A stretch of DNA of 64,000 nt from Arthrobacter sp. TPD3018 (GCA_003075315.1 QDFQ01000007.1:1-64000), one strand, 5' to 3'; positions 29,337 to 38,401 are shown, numbered from the stretch's first letter. The notes: a model not told the origin generated them from the sequence alone. Made by a program: numbers and translations.

Positions 29337-30002
29337 TCAGTTGTAAAAGGTGACGATACGGTCGAGTGGCTCCCGCGGTGCGATCACGCCGTTGACGGGA
29401 TGGTCGGCGTCAGCATAGCCTAGCGCCATACCAGCGATGATGTACTCGTCCTCTGATATCGACAAAATGCGCCGAGTCGCAGTCCAGAAGAGATTCCAAG
29501 CGCCTTGGGCGCAGGTGTCGAGCCCTCGATCCTTTGCAGCCAGCATGAACGTCTGCATGAACATGCCGATGTCGAGGAACGACATCGAGTCCAACTCTTT
29601 GTCAATTGTGAAGATCAGTCCGACGGGGGCGTCGAAGAAGCTGTAGTTACGGCCCCATTGGCGCCAGCCCGCCGCTTCGTCGCCGCGCGGAATGCCGATG
29701 CGTCCATACATATCCTTGCCCAGCGCCCGCATCCGCGAAATGTAGGGCTCCTTGCGTTTAGATGACCGCGCGAACTCCGCCCTGTCATCGTTCGGCCGGG
29801 TTTCGCGGTGGGCCAGAACCTCCTCCTCAAGCCGCCTGCGCATCTCGCCGGTAACGACATGTACTTTCCACGGCTGGATGTTGGTGCCTGACGGCGCCAG
29901 GCAGGCCGTCTGTAGCAGGTCGCGAATTACCTCCGGCGGCACCGGGTCCGACCGAAAGGCACGAATTGAACGCCTAGCACGGACAACGTCTTGGAATTCC
30001 AT
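29337..30002 (-). CDS. Nitroreductase-family flavoprotein
   Basis: 221 residues with the FMN-dependent nitroreductase fold: RARRSIRAFRSDPVP (phosphate-binding Arg pair) near the N-terminus, APSGTNIQPWKVHVV near 35, and GMALGYADADHPVN near the C-terminus. It reduces nitro or quinone compounds with NAD(P)H in the cytoplasm. The start at 30002 (MEFQDVV) follows GAAGGG; the longer frame from 30086 looks non-coding. A single gene flanked by dispersed repeats on both sides. Confidence 0.88.
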   Translation of the reverse strand: MEFQDVVRARRSIRAFRSDPVPPEVIRDLLQTACLAPSGTNIQPWKVHVVTGEMRRRLEEEVLAHRETRPNDDRAEFARSSKRKEPYISRMRALGKDMYGRIGIPRGDEAAGWRQWGRNYSFFDAPVGLIFTIDKELDSMSFLDIGMFMQTFMLAAKDRGLDTCAQGAWNLFWTATRRILSISEDEYIIAGMALGYADADHPVNGVIAPREPLDRIVTFYN

Positions 30003-30093
30003 GTTCAAGCCCTTCTCGGTATGAGCACCGCACGCCGTGTCAACTCGTACCCTGACATGGCCCAAGGACAATCCGGGCGTCCACACCGATGAT

Positions 30094-30158
30094 GACGAAC
30101 GAACGGCTGACTCTAGACCGCGCCAAGATCTCGGTGAACGTCCGCACTTGGGTCTCCC
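30094..30158 (+). repeat. Dispersed repeat, copy 5
   Basis: Left half ACGAACGAACGGCTGACTC, right half GTGAACGTCCGCACTTGGGT, continuing CTCCC. About 65 bases. Between the nitroreductase start and the lactonase-like stop. Confidence 0.65.
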
Positions 30159-30293
30159 ACGCCGTTAGGCCGCGGGCGGGAGATGCCGACCTATTCCAGG
30201 TGCACCAAAAAATAATCAAACCAGGAGGTATCGGGAAACTGAGCCTGCCTTTCCTGCCCCTCTCGACCTTCCCAACTGCGACGCGGCTTCGTT

Positions 30294-31142
30294 CTATCGA
30301 GACGCTTTCGGGAAGGCGGCGAGCTTTGCAATATCGCCGGGATCGTGCTGCACTATGATCGCGGCGCCGAGGTTGAATGCAAGCTTCTGCAACCGGTCCA
30401 TCGACGCCAAGCTGTCGGCGCGTTCCGTGTTCCAGGTCGGCACGGCCGACAATGGCCATTGCGCTTCCAGATGGGCGACGTCCCCGCTCAGAAGCACGGG
30501 ACCGGTCTTTGGCAGGCGGACCAACAGTGCGGCGGAGCCGGGTGTATGTCCTGGCGTTGCAAGAATGACCACCGAGCCGTCGCCGAATACATCGCGGTCT
30601 CCTTCGATTGGGTCGACTTTGCCTTTCCCACTCAGCCAAGGCGCGAGGAGGGATGAGTCCGCGCCGAAAGGCATCTTGTTGGAATGCAGCGCCGTCCAAT
30701 CCGCAGCTCCGATCATCAACGTGGCATTGTGGAATGTCGCCGCCTGTCCCGCATGATCGAAATGGTAGTGGCTTAGCGCCAGTCGGGTAATATCGGACGG
30801 ACGAATGCCGAGGCGGGTAAGCTGGGTGGGGAGGTCAACTGCCAGGGTAGGGCTTATCGGTTGTTGATCGATGGGCTTGCCCAGCAGCGAGGTTGGCAGG
30901 CCCGCATCCCACAGCATCAAATCCTTGCCGTGGCGGATCAGATAGCAGCCGACGCTCAAGCGACGGGATTGGCCGTCGTAGATCCCGGTATCGGATAACG
31001 GCGAGGCGTCATTCATCACGATCTGACCGCAATCCAGACGCCAGATCATCACCTCGTCCTTGGGCGCCACGGCTTGAACGCCCGCGCTCATGATAAGGGA
31101 CAGGCACCCCGCTACGAAACGGGACCAAAGCGAAACAGGCAT
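30294..31142 (-). CDS. Secreted metallo-beta-lactamase-fold hydrolase (lactonase-like)
   Basis: About 282 residues. The signal peptide is at MPVSLWSRFVAGCLSLIMSA. The zinc site HYHFDHAGQ (HxHxDH) is followed by TPGHTPGSAALLV, GDVAHLEAQW and a final QHDPGD, the layout of AttM/AiiA-type N-acyl-homoserine lactonases. Periplasmic location makes quorum quenching or another lactone hydrolysis plausible; general MBL activity is the cautious reading. GAGGAG lies before the ATG at 31142. Divergent from an AraC regulator gene, which probably controls it. Confidence 0.8.
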   Translation of the reverse strand: MPVSLWSRFVAGCLSLIMSAGVQAVAPKDEVMIWRLDCGQIVMNDASPLSDTGIYDGQSRRLSVGCYLIRHGKDLMLWDAGLPTSLLGKPIDQQPISPTLAVDLPTQLTRLGIRPSDITRLALSHYHFDHAGQAATFHNATLMIGAADWTALHSNKMPFGADSSLLAPWLSGKGKVDPIEGDRDVFGDGSVVILATPGHTPGSAALLVRLPKTGPVLLSGDVAHLEAQWPLSAVPTWNTERADSLASMDRLQKLAFNLGAAIIVQHDPGDIAKLAAFPKASR

Positions 31143-31279
31143 GGCGTTCTCCTCAGATGGGATGTGACGATGCTGATGCCCGGACATCGAGGAGCCTATG
31201 CGCCCAATATGCTCGTTTTTGCGCCCGAAACGCTCACTACGTCGTTGCCGGGCGCGGGCGATCGCGCGATTGTCGTGCC

Positions 31280-32170
31280 ATGCCGATCAGAGCTTACGAT
31301 CAGAACGCGCTGCGATCTTTACTATTGAGCCGCCTGGCTGGCCTTCGTGCGCCGGCAGGCGTGCATGGCACTGTCGCTCATGGTGCGGACAGCGGCGTCC
31401 GCGTCTTCGGCTATTGCATCCAAGAGCGCGAACGCATCGCCCGCAGTCGGATGGAGCATCCGGCGGTCGTGGTTGTGTTAAGCGGCACCAAGGAAGTCTG
31501 GCGGGGCGATGTGATGCAGACATTCGCCGCAGGTGTTCCGTTCGTGATCCCGGCCGGCATGGAATTCGATCTGGTGAACAATCCTGATCCCGCATCCGGC
31601 CGATATGAATCGATCTGCATCACGGTTGATGACGGTCTTCGCCGGACGTTGCGCAGCAACCTGCGCCGCCCGGTGACCGGCACCATTCCAGATCGGCTTG
31701 ATATCAGCCTGACGCCAGCCCTCGTCGAGGCATATGGCCATGCCGCCAGTACGTTGACAGGGATGGATGTTTCGGTCGCCGTGGCTCTGGCGCGCTACCG
31801 CGTACTGGAAATCCTGCTGCTGCTGGCGGAGACCCCGGCCGCCGGGATGCTGACGGCGGTCGGCCGGAGGGAACAGGTCGAAGCGATCATCTTGGCCGAT
31901 CCGGGGCGGGCATGGCAGGTCGGCCAGGTCGCGGCCGAGCTTGGCATTGGAGCCTCCACCCTTCGCCGCCAGTTGGGCAGATTGGGAACATCGTTCCGGG
32001 AGGTATCGCTGTCCATCCGCATGGCAACGGCGCATGCGCTTCTGGGATCGTCCGGCTATTCCGTGATACAGGCGGCTCAAGCAGCCGGTTACGCCTCACG
32101 ATCCCATTTTGCCCGCCGCGTGCGGGCCGTCCATGGCAAGACCCCCCGGCAGTTGAGAGCGGCGGTTTAG
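31280..32170 (+). CDS. AraC-family transcriptional regulator
   Basis: About 296 residues. The N-terminal cupin-like sensing domain resembles the AraC_N (DUF-type) group: HPAVVVVLSGTKEVWRGD, FVIPAGMEFDLVNNPDP. The C-terminal double helix-turn-helix lies around residues 200-290 (WQVGQVAAELGIGASTLRRQLGRLGTSF, then GYSVIQAAQAAGYASRSHFARRV). The start at 31280 (MPIRAYDQ) keeps 137 bases to the divergent lactonase-like gene, its likely target. Confidence 0.88.
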   Translation: MPIRAYDQNALRSLLLSRLAGLRAPAGVHGTVAHGADSGVRVFGYCIQERERIARSRMEHPAVVVVLSGTKEVWRGDVMQTFAAGVPFVIPAGMEFDLVNNPDPASGRYESICITVDDGLRRTLRSNLRRPVTGTIPDRLDISLTPALVEAYGHAASTLTGMDVSVAVALARYRVLEILLLLAETPAAGMLTAVGRREQVEAIILADPGRAWQVGQVAAELGIGASTLRRQLGRLGTSFREVSLSIRMATAHALLGSSGYSVIQAAQAAGYASRSHFARRVRAVHGKTPRQLRAAV

Positions 32171-32487
32171 GGCCACCCCAATTCCGCAATCTCAATTCCA
32201 ATCGGGACGCTCGTGAATGTGTGCTCTTGGTCGAACCCACCGTTCGGCGGGGCCGCGATGGATGGCTGCTTTGTCCACCATGAGTCATTCCCGGCTAAGC
32301 AGCTCGGTTCGTCCAAGCGGTCAGTCCGTATATATTGAGACGCGACAGGTTTCGGGCAGCCGAAATATGTGCGTGAACGACCGAAACTGGGTCACTACAC
32401 CCATCCGGGAGTACCGCTGACGTTAGAGCGACTGAAGGGTGGGACTGCAAGTCGCACTATACTCGGCAACGATTGATCTGAAGCACG
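32171..32487. other. Intergenic region between convergent genes
   Basis: 317 bases between the AraC gene and the envelope operon end. Contains repeat copy 6 (32335-32396). No coding frame or strong terminator seen. Confidence 0.5.
32335..32396 (+). repeat. Dispersed repeat, partial copy 6
   Basis: The right half GTGAACGACCGAAACTGGGT is well preserved. The left half is only recognisable as GTTTCGGGCAG. Between convergent genes. Confidence 0.5.
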
Positions 32488-32835
32488 TTATCGACGGGCT
32501 GCGTTGCTGCGGACGAAACACTGGCGATAGGGCCCACCCGCAGCGCCAATCAGTACTGCGCGCGGGCCATCCAGTGCGAAAGCGACGTCGCCCGAGCCAT
32601 AGCGTTGGCCGATCGATCTAGGCCGTGCCGGCAAATCATAGCGCATGCCTCCGGCATTCAGCGTTGCTCGACCGGTACTAATTCCAACGCTGAAGCGAGC
32701 GTCGGCAGCACAAACGACCACGATGTTGCGCTGAGCAGCCGGCAGCGACCGACCGTCGGCGCCGCCTGTGCCGGTAATCATTACCGCGGTCATGCTGCCA
32801 AGCATCCCCCAACGCAGCGAACGGTGAATCATCAT
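32488..32835 (-). CDS. MliC-like lysozyme-inhibitor-fold protein
   Basis: 115 residues with an N-terminal signal region (MLGSMTAVMITGTGG). The C-terminal beta-barrel resembles MliC: VVVCAADARFSVGIS, ATLNAGGMRYDLPARPRSIGQRYGSGDVAFALDGPRAVL, ending with a second Cys (YRQCFV) that could pair with the first. MliC proteins block c-type lysozyme in the periplasm; activity here is inferred. The start overlaps the stop of the DUF2141-like gene (ATGA). Last gene of a four-gene envelope operon. Confidence 0.65.
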   Translation of the reverse strand: MMIHRSLRWGMLGSMTAVMITGTGGADGRSLPAAQRNIVVVCAADARFSVGISTGRATLNAGGMRYDLPARPRSIGQRYGSGDVAFALDGPRAVLIGAAGGPYRQCFVRSNAARR

Positions 32836-33344
32836 CGGCTCGCCTTAAAACCGCCGATGCCGGCGAGATATTGAGCAGAAACGTTTACCGATACGCCCTG
32901 TGGCGCGACGTCGATCGCCGCCTCGGCCACAGTCGGCTTGGCACGACCGAGCCGGCGCGATCCCGCCACGCCGGCGCCGTCCGACCAGATGTCGAACTTG
33001 ACGCGGCCGCTGCGGCTATGGACGAAGAGCAGCGCGCTCGACGTCGTTGGCGCGGGCGCCCAGCTGCGGCGGAAGGTCTTGTGTTTGCGCAGCAGCGCGA
33101 TGTCGTCGCGCAGGAAGTCGGCCTCGTCCGCCGGATAAATTTCGAGTTTGAGCGGACCCGGCCCGGCGCGCAGACCGTCGACGCGGACGGTGACGAACGG
33201 CCCCGCCCCGGCGAGGCAACTGCCGTCGCCCGAAGCCGGCGCGGCGCCGGCGGGCTGCACCGCGGTCAGGCCGCCGAGCAGCGCGATGCCGCCAGCGACG
33301 CAGCGCAGCAGCCGGACGAGCGGTACGATGGCGATCCGGCTCAT
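32832..33344 (-). CDS. DUF2141-like secreted protein
   Basis: 170 residues with a signal peptide (CVAGGIALLGGLTAVQPAGA). The mature part follows the DUF2141 pattern known from sphingomonads: VTVRVDGLRAGPGPLKLEIYPADEADFL, then FDIWSDG, GSRRLGRAKPTVAEA and a C-terminal QYLAGIGGFK. It is a small periplasmic beta-sandwich of unknown function. It overlaps both neighbours by ATGA. Confidence 0.7.
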   Translation of the reverse strand: MSRIAIVPLVRLLRCVAGGIALLGGLTAVQPAGAAPASGDGSCLAGAGPFVTVRVDGLRAGPGPLKLEIYPADEADFLRDDIALLRKHKTFRRSWAPAPTTSSALLFVHSRSGRVKFDIWSDGAGVAGSRRLGRAKPTVAEAAIDVAPQGVSVNVSAQYLAGIGGFKASR

Positions 33345-34045
33345 AGCTGCTGCACCAGCCGCACCCCGGCGCGCGGCCGCCAGGCGCTGCCCGTTCCGCG
33401 CTGCGCGCCGATCCCGGCCTGGATCTGGATGCGCGCGGTCAGCCCCTGTTGCAGCTGCGGCATCACCAGCGTCGACCTGTCGCGGCCGATCCTCATATTG
33501 ACCTCGACCCCCGCGGTGCTCGCTGCGGCGATGTCGTAGAAGCTGGTGTGATTGATCAGCAGCGCGCGCGTCTCGGCGCCGCCCGCGCCGACGTCCCCGA
33601 CGCCGACCATCGTCAGCGTGCTGGTGCGCGGGCCGTGGCGATGGCCGACGACATAGAGCAGCGAACTCTGATACCGTCGCTCAACGCGGTTCCACAGGCC
33701 GAGATATTGCACGCCATGGATGCCGCGACCGCGATCGAACAGCCCGAACGTGCCCTGCAGGCCGAGCTTGTAATCGGTGACGCTGCGGTTCTCGAACGGC
33801 AATTCGAGCTCGACCGCGAGATTGTCGGCAAAGGCATATTCAATCTCCGGCGCCCATTCGACCGTCCGATGGGCGCCGGAGAGGTCGCGTTGTGCGAGCG
33901 CATTGACCTCGAGTTCGCCGCGCCGCGCGCCGAGCGGGCGGACGAGGTCGAAGACCATCGGTTCGGCGATCGCCGGCGCGTCCTTCGCGGCGACGGCGGT
34001 TGGCAGCAGCGCGAGCAGCGGCAAGGCGAGCCAGCCTCGGCTCAT
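33341..34045 (-). CDS. Secreted beta-rich protein, putative outer-membrane barrel
   Basis: 234 residues. Signal peptide MSRGWLALPLLALLPTAVAA. The rest alternates polar and hydrophobic residues in strands (LEVNALAQRDLSG, TVEWAPEIEYAFADNLAVELELPF, YKLGLQGTFGLFDRG, RTSTLTMVGVG), suggesting an outer-membrane beta barrel. I do not recognise a named family. The start at 34045 overlaps the glycosyltransferase stop, and its own stop overlaps the DUF2141-like start. Probably works with the other envelope products of this operon. Confidence 0.65.
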   Translation of the reverse strand: MSRGWLALPLLALLPTAVAAKDAPAIAEPMVFDLVRPLGARRGELEVNALAQRDLSGAHRTVEWAPEIEYAFADNLAVELELPFENRSVTDYKLGLQGTFGLFDRGRGIHGVQYLGLWNRVERRYQSSLLYVVGHRHGPRTSTLTMVGVGDVGAGGAETRALLINHTSFYDIAAASTAGVEVNMRIGRDRSTLVMPQLQQGLTARIQIQAGIGAQRGTGSAWRPRAGVRLVQQL

Positions 34046-35232
34046 CGCGGCGCATCCGTCGCGAGCAGCTCGGCATAGGCGTCCCACACCATCGCCGATG
34101 CGCGGTCCCAGCCATAAGCGGCGCTCGCCTCGCGCGCGTGCCGGCCGATCGCGCGACGCCGCTCGGGGAAGGCGGCGAGACGGGCGAGCGCCCCGCTCGC
34201 CGCGTCGCGGTCGCCGGGCGGATAGAGCAGGCCGGTGCCGCCGGCGAGTAGCGTCGCCGCGCTCGGCGCATCGACGCTGACCGTCGGTAGGCCGCTCGCC
34301 ATCGCTTCGAGCGTGACGTTGCCGAAGGCTTCGGTGACGCTCGGGTTGACGAAGATGTCGGCGCTGGCGACCGCGCGGCCGAGCGCCGCGCCATCGAGAT
34401 GCCCGGTCAGCAGCGCCTCGGGCAGCCGCTGCCGCAGCCAGTCGCGCTCGGGGCCGTCGCCGACGACGAGCGGGACGATCGCGACGCCGCGCGCGCGCAG
34501 CTGCTTGATCATCGCGACATATTCGGCCAGCCCCTTTTCGCGGACGAGCCGGCCGAAGAACAGCAGGGCGCAGGCGCTGTCGGCGATGTCGTGTGCGCGA
34601 CGCCAAGCCGGGTCGCGGCGCGCCGGATCAAACTGGATGCGATCGACGCCGCGACTCCACAGCCGCACCGTCTCGGCGAAGCCGTCGCCGGCGAAGGCGT
34701 CGAGGATCGGCCGGGTCGGCACCAGCACGCGGTCGCAGCGCCGGTAGAAGCTGCGCAGATGCCGCTCGATCGCCGGGCGGACGAGGCCGGCGCCGTAGAA
34801 TTGCGCATAGGTCTCGAACCGCGTGTGCAGGCTGGCGACGAGCGGCACGCCGCGCACCCGCGCAAGCCGCTGCGCCGCGACGCCGGTCCAATCGGGCGCC
34901 GAGACGTGGATCAGGTCGGGCGTGAACCGCATGATATCGGCGCGCACGCTGATCGGCAGGCCGAGCCCCAGCCGATAGTCGCCGCGTCCCGGCAGCGGGA
35001 TCGACGGCACCGACACCAGGGTGCCGCTCGGCGCAAAGGCGGGCACGCGCGCGGTCGGCGAATAGACGCGCACGCGCGCGCCGCGGCGTTCGAGAACGTC
35101 GACGAGGCGGTTGAGCGCGCGATTGGCGCCGTCGCGGACATAATTGTAATTGCCCGAGAACAACGCGATGCGTGGGCTTGGCCTTGCGGGCGCGGCAGGC
35201 ATCGGCCGCGCGGCGTTGGCGACGATCGCCAT
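34042..35232 (-). CDS. GT4-family glycosyltransferase
   Basis: About 396 residues with the GT-B fold. N-terminal acceptor domain begins ALFSGNYNYVRDGANRALNRL; C-terminal nucleotide-sugar domain has LLFFGRLVREKGLAEYVAMI, VVGDGPERDWL and the E-x7-E motif in VTEAFGNVTLEAMASGLPTVS. It resembles the mannosyl/glycolipid transferases of the MgtA/PimB/SQD2 type, acting on a membrane lipid on the cytoplasmic face. The start at 35232 (MAIVANAAR) follows GGAG by nine bases. First gene of the envelope operon and divergent from the two-component system. Confidence 0.88.
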   Translation of the reverse strand: MAIVANAARPMPAAPARPSPRIALFSGNYNYVRDGANRALNRLVDVLERRGARVRVYSPTARVPAFAPSGTLVSVPSIPLPGRGDYRLGLGLPISVRADIMRFTPDLIHVSAPDWTGVAAQRLARVRGVPLVASLHTRFETYAQFYGAGLVRPAIERHLRSFYRRCDRVLVPTRPILDAFAGDGFAETVRLWSRGVDRIQFDPARRDPAWRRAHDIADSACALLFFGRLVREKGLAEYVAMIKQLRARGVAIVPLVVGDGPERDWLRQRLPEALLTGHLDGAALGRAVASADIFVNPSVTEAFGNVTLEAMASGLPTVSVDAPSAATLLAGGTGLLYPPGDRDAASGALARLAAFPERRRAIGRHAREASAAYGWDRASAMVWDAYAELLATDAPR

Positions 35233-35385
35233 GGTCAAATTCTCCAATTCGGATCTAAGGCCGGTGCGGCGCCGGCGACGATTCGCCGCGCCCGTGTCGT
35301 CGGATCGGCTAGATCTGCTGGATTACGTGAACCTTACGCCGCTCCGACCGAGACAGGCGGCGCCCGCTCGGCTAGCCCGACGGTG

Positions 35386-36060
35386 ATGCGACTCCTGATC
35401 ATCGAGGACAGCGCCGATCTGGTGCGGATGCTGCGCCGCGTCTTCGCGGCCGCGGGGCTGGAGCTCGACCATGCCGCCACCGCGGAGGACGGGCTGCTGC
35501 TGCTCGACGTCGGTCATTATGCCGCGGTGATCCTCGACATCGGTCTGCCCGATCGCGACGGGCGCGAGGTGGCGCGGGCGATGCGGCTGCGCGATGATCC
35601 GACGCCGGTGCTGCTGCTCACCGCGCGCGGCAGCGTCGCCGACCGCGTCTCCGGCTTCGATGCGGGCGGCGACGATTATCTGGTCAAGCCGTTCGCGCCG
35701 GAGGAGCTGGTCGCGCGCGTCCAGGCGCTGCTCCGTCGCAGCGGCATGGTCGCGCATCGCGAGGTCGCCTGCGGCAATACCGTCTTCGATCCGGTGTCGC
35801 GCGACGTGCGCATCGCCGGCGTCGTGACGATCCTGTCTGCGCGTGAGCTGGGCGTGCTCGAAGCGCTGATCCACCGCCACGACCGCGTCGTCGCGCGCAG
35901 CCAGCTCGAGGCGCAATTGTTCGGCATGGGCGACGACCTCGGCTCCAACGCGCTCGAAGTGTATGTCCACCGCCTGCGCCGTCGCCTCGCCGAGGCACAG
36001 GCCGATGCGCAGATCGTCACAGTGCGCGGCGTCGGCTATATGCTGGCGGCGGCGCCATGA
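35386..36060 (+). CDS. OmpR-family response regulator
   Basis: 224 residues. The receiver domain 1-115 has the acidic pair in LLIIEDSADL, the phosphorylated Asp in AVILDIGLPDRDG (about 51), Thr in LLLTARG and Lys in DDYLVKPF. The winged-helix DNA-binding domain (125-220) is typical (LSARELGVLEALIHRHDRVVAR, NALEVYVHRLRRRL, IVTVRGVGYML). Its stop overlaps the kinase start (ATGA). An in-frame GTG one codon upstream (35383) is an alternative start. Divergent from the GT4-led envelope operon, a likely target. Confidence 0.93.
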   Translation: MRLLIIEDSADLVRMLRRVFAAAGLELDHAATAEDGLLLLDVGHYAAVILDIGLPDRDGREVARAMRLRDDPTPVLLLTARGSVADRVSGFDAGGDDYLVKPFAPEELVARVQALLRRSGMVAHREVACGNTVFDPVSRDVRIAGVVTILSARELGVLEALIHRHDRVVARSQLEAQLFGMGDDLGSNALEVYVHRLRRRLAEAQADAQIVTVRGVGYMLAAAP

Positions 36061-37463
36061 GGCTTGCCATGCCGCGTTCGCTGCTGTCTCGCATCCTGCT
36101 GTGGCACGGCGTCGCGGTGGTGGTGACCGCCTTCGCCGTCTCGCTCGGGGTCTATCTGTTCCTCGACGCCACCGCCGATCACCTCGAACGCCAGACGCTG
36201 CGGTCGCAGGCGCTGGCGGTTGAGCGCGCGCTGATCGTCGACGGCGCGCAGCGGCTGACGATCGCCGCGCCGCTCGGCACGCCCTCGGCGGGGACGGCGG
36301 CCGGGTTGGGCTATGTCGTGGTCGACGCGGCCGGGCGGACGCTGCTCGCCTCGTCGCCGGTGCCGCCGATCGCGGTCGCCCGCATCCCGCGCCGCGCGCA
36401 GGCGGCCTATTTCTCGCGCCGCTCGCGGCACAGCGTCTATGCCGCGCTTAGCGTGCCGGTCGCGGTGCCGGGCCGGCAGGTCTGGGTGGTGGCGACGCAG
36501 AACCTCGATGATCCCGCCAATATCGTCGACGATATCGTTCGCCAGTTCCTGCTTTACGGGGGGCTGATCGTACTGCCGTTGCTGCTGATCCTGCTCGGCG
36601 TCGACGCGTTGATCGTCCGCCGCGCGCTGCGCCCGGTGCGCCGCGCCTCGGCTCTGGTGCGGACAATCGCGCCGGCGCGGCCCGACGTGCGGCTGACCGA
36701 TCCCCGCCTGCCAAGCGAGGTGCAGCCGCTCGCCGCGGCGGTCAATCTCGCGCTCGACCGGCTGACTGACAGTCTGCACATGCAGCGCGACTTCACCGCC
36801 GATGCCGCGCACGAATTGCGCACGCCGATCGCGCTCGCCCGCCTCCGCGCCGGCGAGATCGCCGACCCGGCGCTGCGCCGCGCGCTCACCGACGACCTCG
36901 ACGCCCTGACCCGCACCGTCACGCACCTGCTCGACATCGCCGAGATGGACGCGTTCGACGCGCTGCCGCTCGCGCCGGTCGACCTCGCCGAACTGGCGCG
37001 CGAGAGCGTCGCGGCGATCGCGCCGTTGGTGTTCCGCACCGGCAAGTCGATCGCGCTGCACGACGCCGCGACGCCCTGCGTCATCCGCGCGCAGCCGCAG
37101 TTCGTCGGCCGCGCCCTCGGTGCAATGCTCGAAAATGCGGTCAAGCATACCCCGGCGGAGACGCGGATCGCGGTCGAGGTCGACGCGGCCAGCCTCTCGG
37201 TCAGCGACGACGGCCCCGGCATTCCGCGCGCGGAACAGGATCAGGTCTTCCGCCGCTTCTGGCGGCGCGATCGCCGCGGCACCGCCAATGCCGGGCTCGG
37301 CCTCGCCATCGTCGAGCGCGTTGCCGCGCTGCACGGCGGCAGGGTCACGCTCGAATCGCAGCCGGGCCGGACGCGCTTCACCCTGCACTTCGGCGAATAT
37401 GCTAACGTTTCGCACCGCCCCAATAAGGACATCCGCGAACCTGGGCCCTGTCCCGCGTCATGA
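36057..37463 (+). CDS. Sensor histidine kinase
   Basis: 468 residues. Transmembrane helix 1 (VAVVVTAFAVSLGVYLFL), a periplasmic domain of ~115 residues, helix 2 (LIVLPLLLILLGVDALI), then a HAMP-like linker. The kinase core has H-box DAAHELRTP (phosphorylated His), N-box ENAVKHTP, G1 SDDGPGIP and G2 GLGLAIV. The architecture is that of QseC/TctE-type kinases. It forms an operon with the OmpR-type regulator. The signal it detects is unknown; the divergent envelope operon suggests cell-surface sensing. The 3' end runs directly into a dispersed repeat. Confidence 0.93.
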   Translation: MRLAMPRSLLSRILLWHGVAVVVTAFAVSLGVYLFLDATADHLERQTLRSQALAVERALIVDGAQRLTIAAPLGTPSAGTAAGLGYVVVDAAGRTLLASSPVPPIAVARIPRRAQAAYFSRRSRHSVYAALSVPVAVPGRQVWVVATQNLDDPANIVDDIVRQFLLYGGLIVLPLLLILLGVDALIVRRALRPVRRASALVRTIAPARPDVRLTDPRLPSEVQPLAAAVNLALDRLTDSLHMQRDFTADAAHELRTPIALARLRAGEIADPALRRALTDDLDALTRTVTHLLDIAEMDAFDALPLAPVDLAELARESVAAIAPLVFRTGKSIALHDAATPCVIRAQPQFVGRALGAMLENAVKHTPAETRIAVEVDAASLSVSDDGPGIPRAEQDQVFRRFWRRDRRGTANAGLGLAIVERVAALHGGRVTLESQPGRTRFTLHFGEYANVSHRPNKDIREPGPCPAS

Positions 37464-37522
37464 ACGAATGGCCGAATTTGAGAAGTCGGGAAAGAACCGC
37501 GAATGACCAGGAATGGGTCGTA
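37461..37522 (+). repeat. Dispersed repeat, copy 7, at kinase gene end
   Basis: TGAACGAATGGCCGAATTTG ... CGAATGACCAGGAATGGGTC. The repeat begins two bases before the kinase stop codon ends, so its first TGA is the stop itself. Confidence 0.65.
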
Positions 37523-37588
37523 ACGGCAGCGGGCAGGGTGGCCGCTTCCGCCCAGTTGCAGACATTAAGGCCGGTGGTATCACGGGGG

Positions 37589-37783
37589 ATGTTAGGAAGC
37601 GTGGACGTCACCGCTCGCATCGCGGCAGTTTGCTACACCATCGTTGTAGGGGCTGGCGTGTGGTTCACCCTCGCTTGGGCGGGCACCGATGCACAGTGGA
37701 AGTTGGACGAATTGGCGGTCTTCTCGACTTTTGCGCTATCGCCCATTCCTGTGTGCGTTTTATGCTTCAAGCGTCGTTCGTAG
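37589..37783 (+). CDS. Small membrane protein, unknown
   Basis: 64 residues from ATG at 37589 (MLGSVDVTAR) with two hydrophobic stretches (IAAVCYTIVVGAGVWFTLAWA and VFSTFALSPIPVCVLCF) and a basic end (KRRS). No family recognised. The longer frame starting at 37460 is formed by the dispersed repeat and is not believed. No strong ribosome site; could be spurious. Confidence 0.4.
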   Translation: MLGSVDVTARIAAVCYTIVVGAGVWFTLAWAGTDAQWKLDELAVFSTFALSPIPVCVLCFKRRS

Positions 37784-37837
37784 ATCGGCCGCTTTCCTCC
37801 CACTAGCGGACATTGTGAATACGGTTATGATTTGGAA

Positions 37838-38158
37838 ATGTCGCCGCCAAAGCAGTTCTTTGTCAAAGTCGAGACCACAGTAATCGGCACGGTCGTATTT
37901 GCCGTATGGGACAGCGACATGGGTGTAGCGTCCGGTATTTTTCGACCCACGGATGCTTATCGCCCGGCCGATCACGCCACGCAAATTGACGGGATTCTCA
38001 TTGAGCGTTCGCAGGATTTGAAGGTCACTTGGCCAGACGGAGACCTACTTTCGTGCGACGCCGTAGGGCTTATCGATCATTCTACTTGTGCGGGCGACGA
38101 GGGTCGCGAGGTCATCGCCTTTGGGGTGCGGGACGAGGCGTTCTGGAACGTCCGCTAA
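37838..38158 (+). CDS. Hypothetical protein
   Basis: 106 residues from ATG at 37838 (MSPPKQFFVKVETTVIG). Mixed alpha/beta composition (TVVFAVWDSDMGVASGIFRP, REVIAFGVRDEAFWNV). No signal peptide or membrane segment and no recognised motif. Codon use looks like real coding sequence. It stands alone between repeat copies 7 and 8; the function is unknown. Confidence 0.5.
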   Translation: MSPPKQFFVKVETTVIGTVVFAVWDSDMGVASGIFRPTDAYRPADHATQIDGILIERSQDLKVTWPDGDLLSCDAVGLIDHSTCAGDEGREVIAFGVRDEAFWNVR

Positions 38159-38218
38159 CTCCCAATGGAAGACGTTCGCTCATCCGATCTGGCTCTCGAA
38201 GAGATACCTTTTGCAAGG

Positions 38219-38283
38219 TGAACGAACGGCAGAAATCGGGAAGCGGCAATACCGCGCTGAACGACCGGTTGTGGGTCTTCCTT
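38219..38283 (+). repeat. Dispersed repeat, copy 8 (clear example)
   Basis: Left TGAACGAACGGCAGAAATCG, then GGAAGCGGC, and right TGAACGACCGGTTGTGGGTC. Both halves start with TGAACGA, so the element looks like two related direct half-units about 39 bases apart. Confidence 0.75.
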
Positions 38284-38401
38284 AGCTTCCGCCGCCATCC
38301 CCGCTTTCCGTCGATCACCACCGCCGTGTCCCCCTTGCGCTGTTGAAAAGCCAAATCATCAGGTGTATTGTACAAGTAATGCACCTGAGTTCGGGGAAGG
38401 C

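Noticed and set aside
36036..37415. 459-residue minus-strand frame opposite the histidine kinase
   Set aside because: The kinase has all H, N and G motifs; the antisense product is Arg/Asp-rich with no domain.
37460..37783. 107-residue frame starting in the repeat (MNEWPNLRS)
   Set aside because: The first ~43 residues are translated repeat; only the membrane part from 37589 is kept as tentative.
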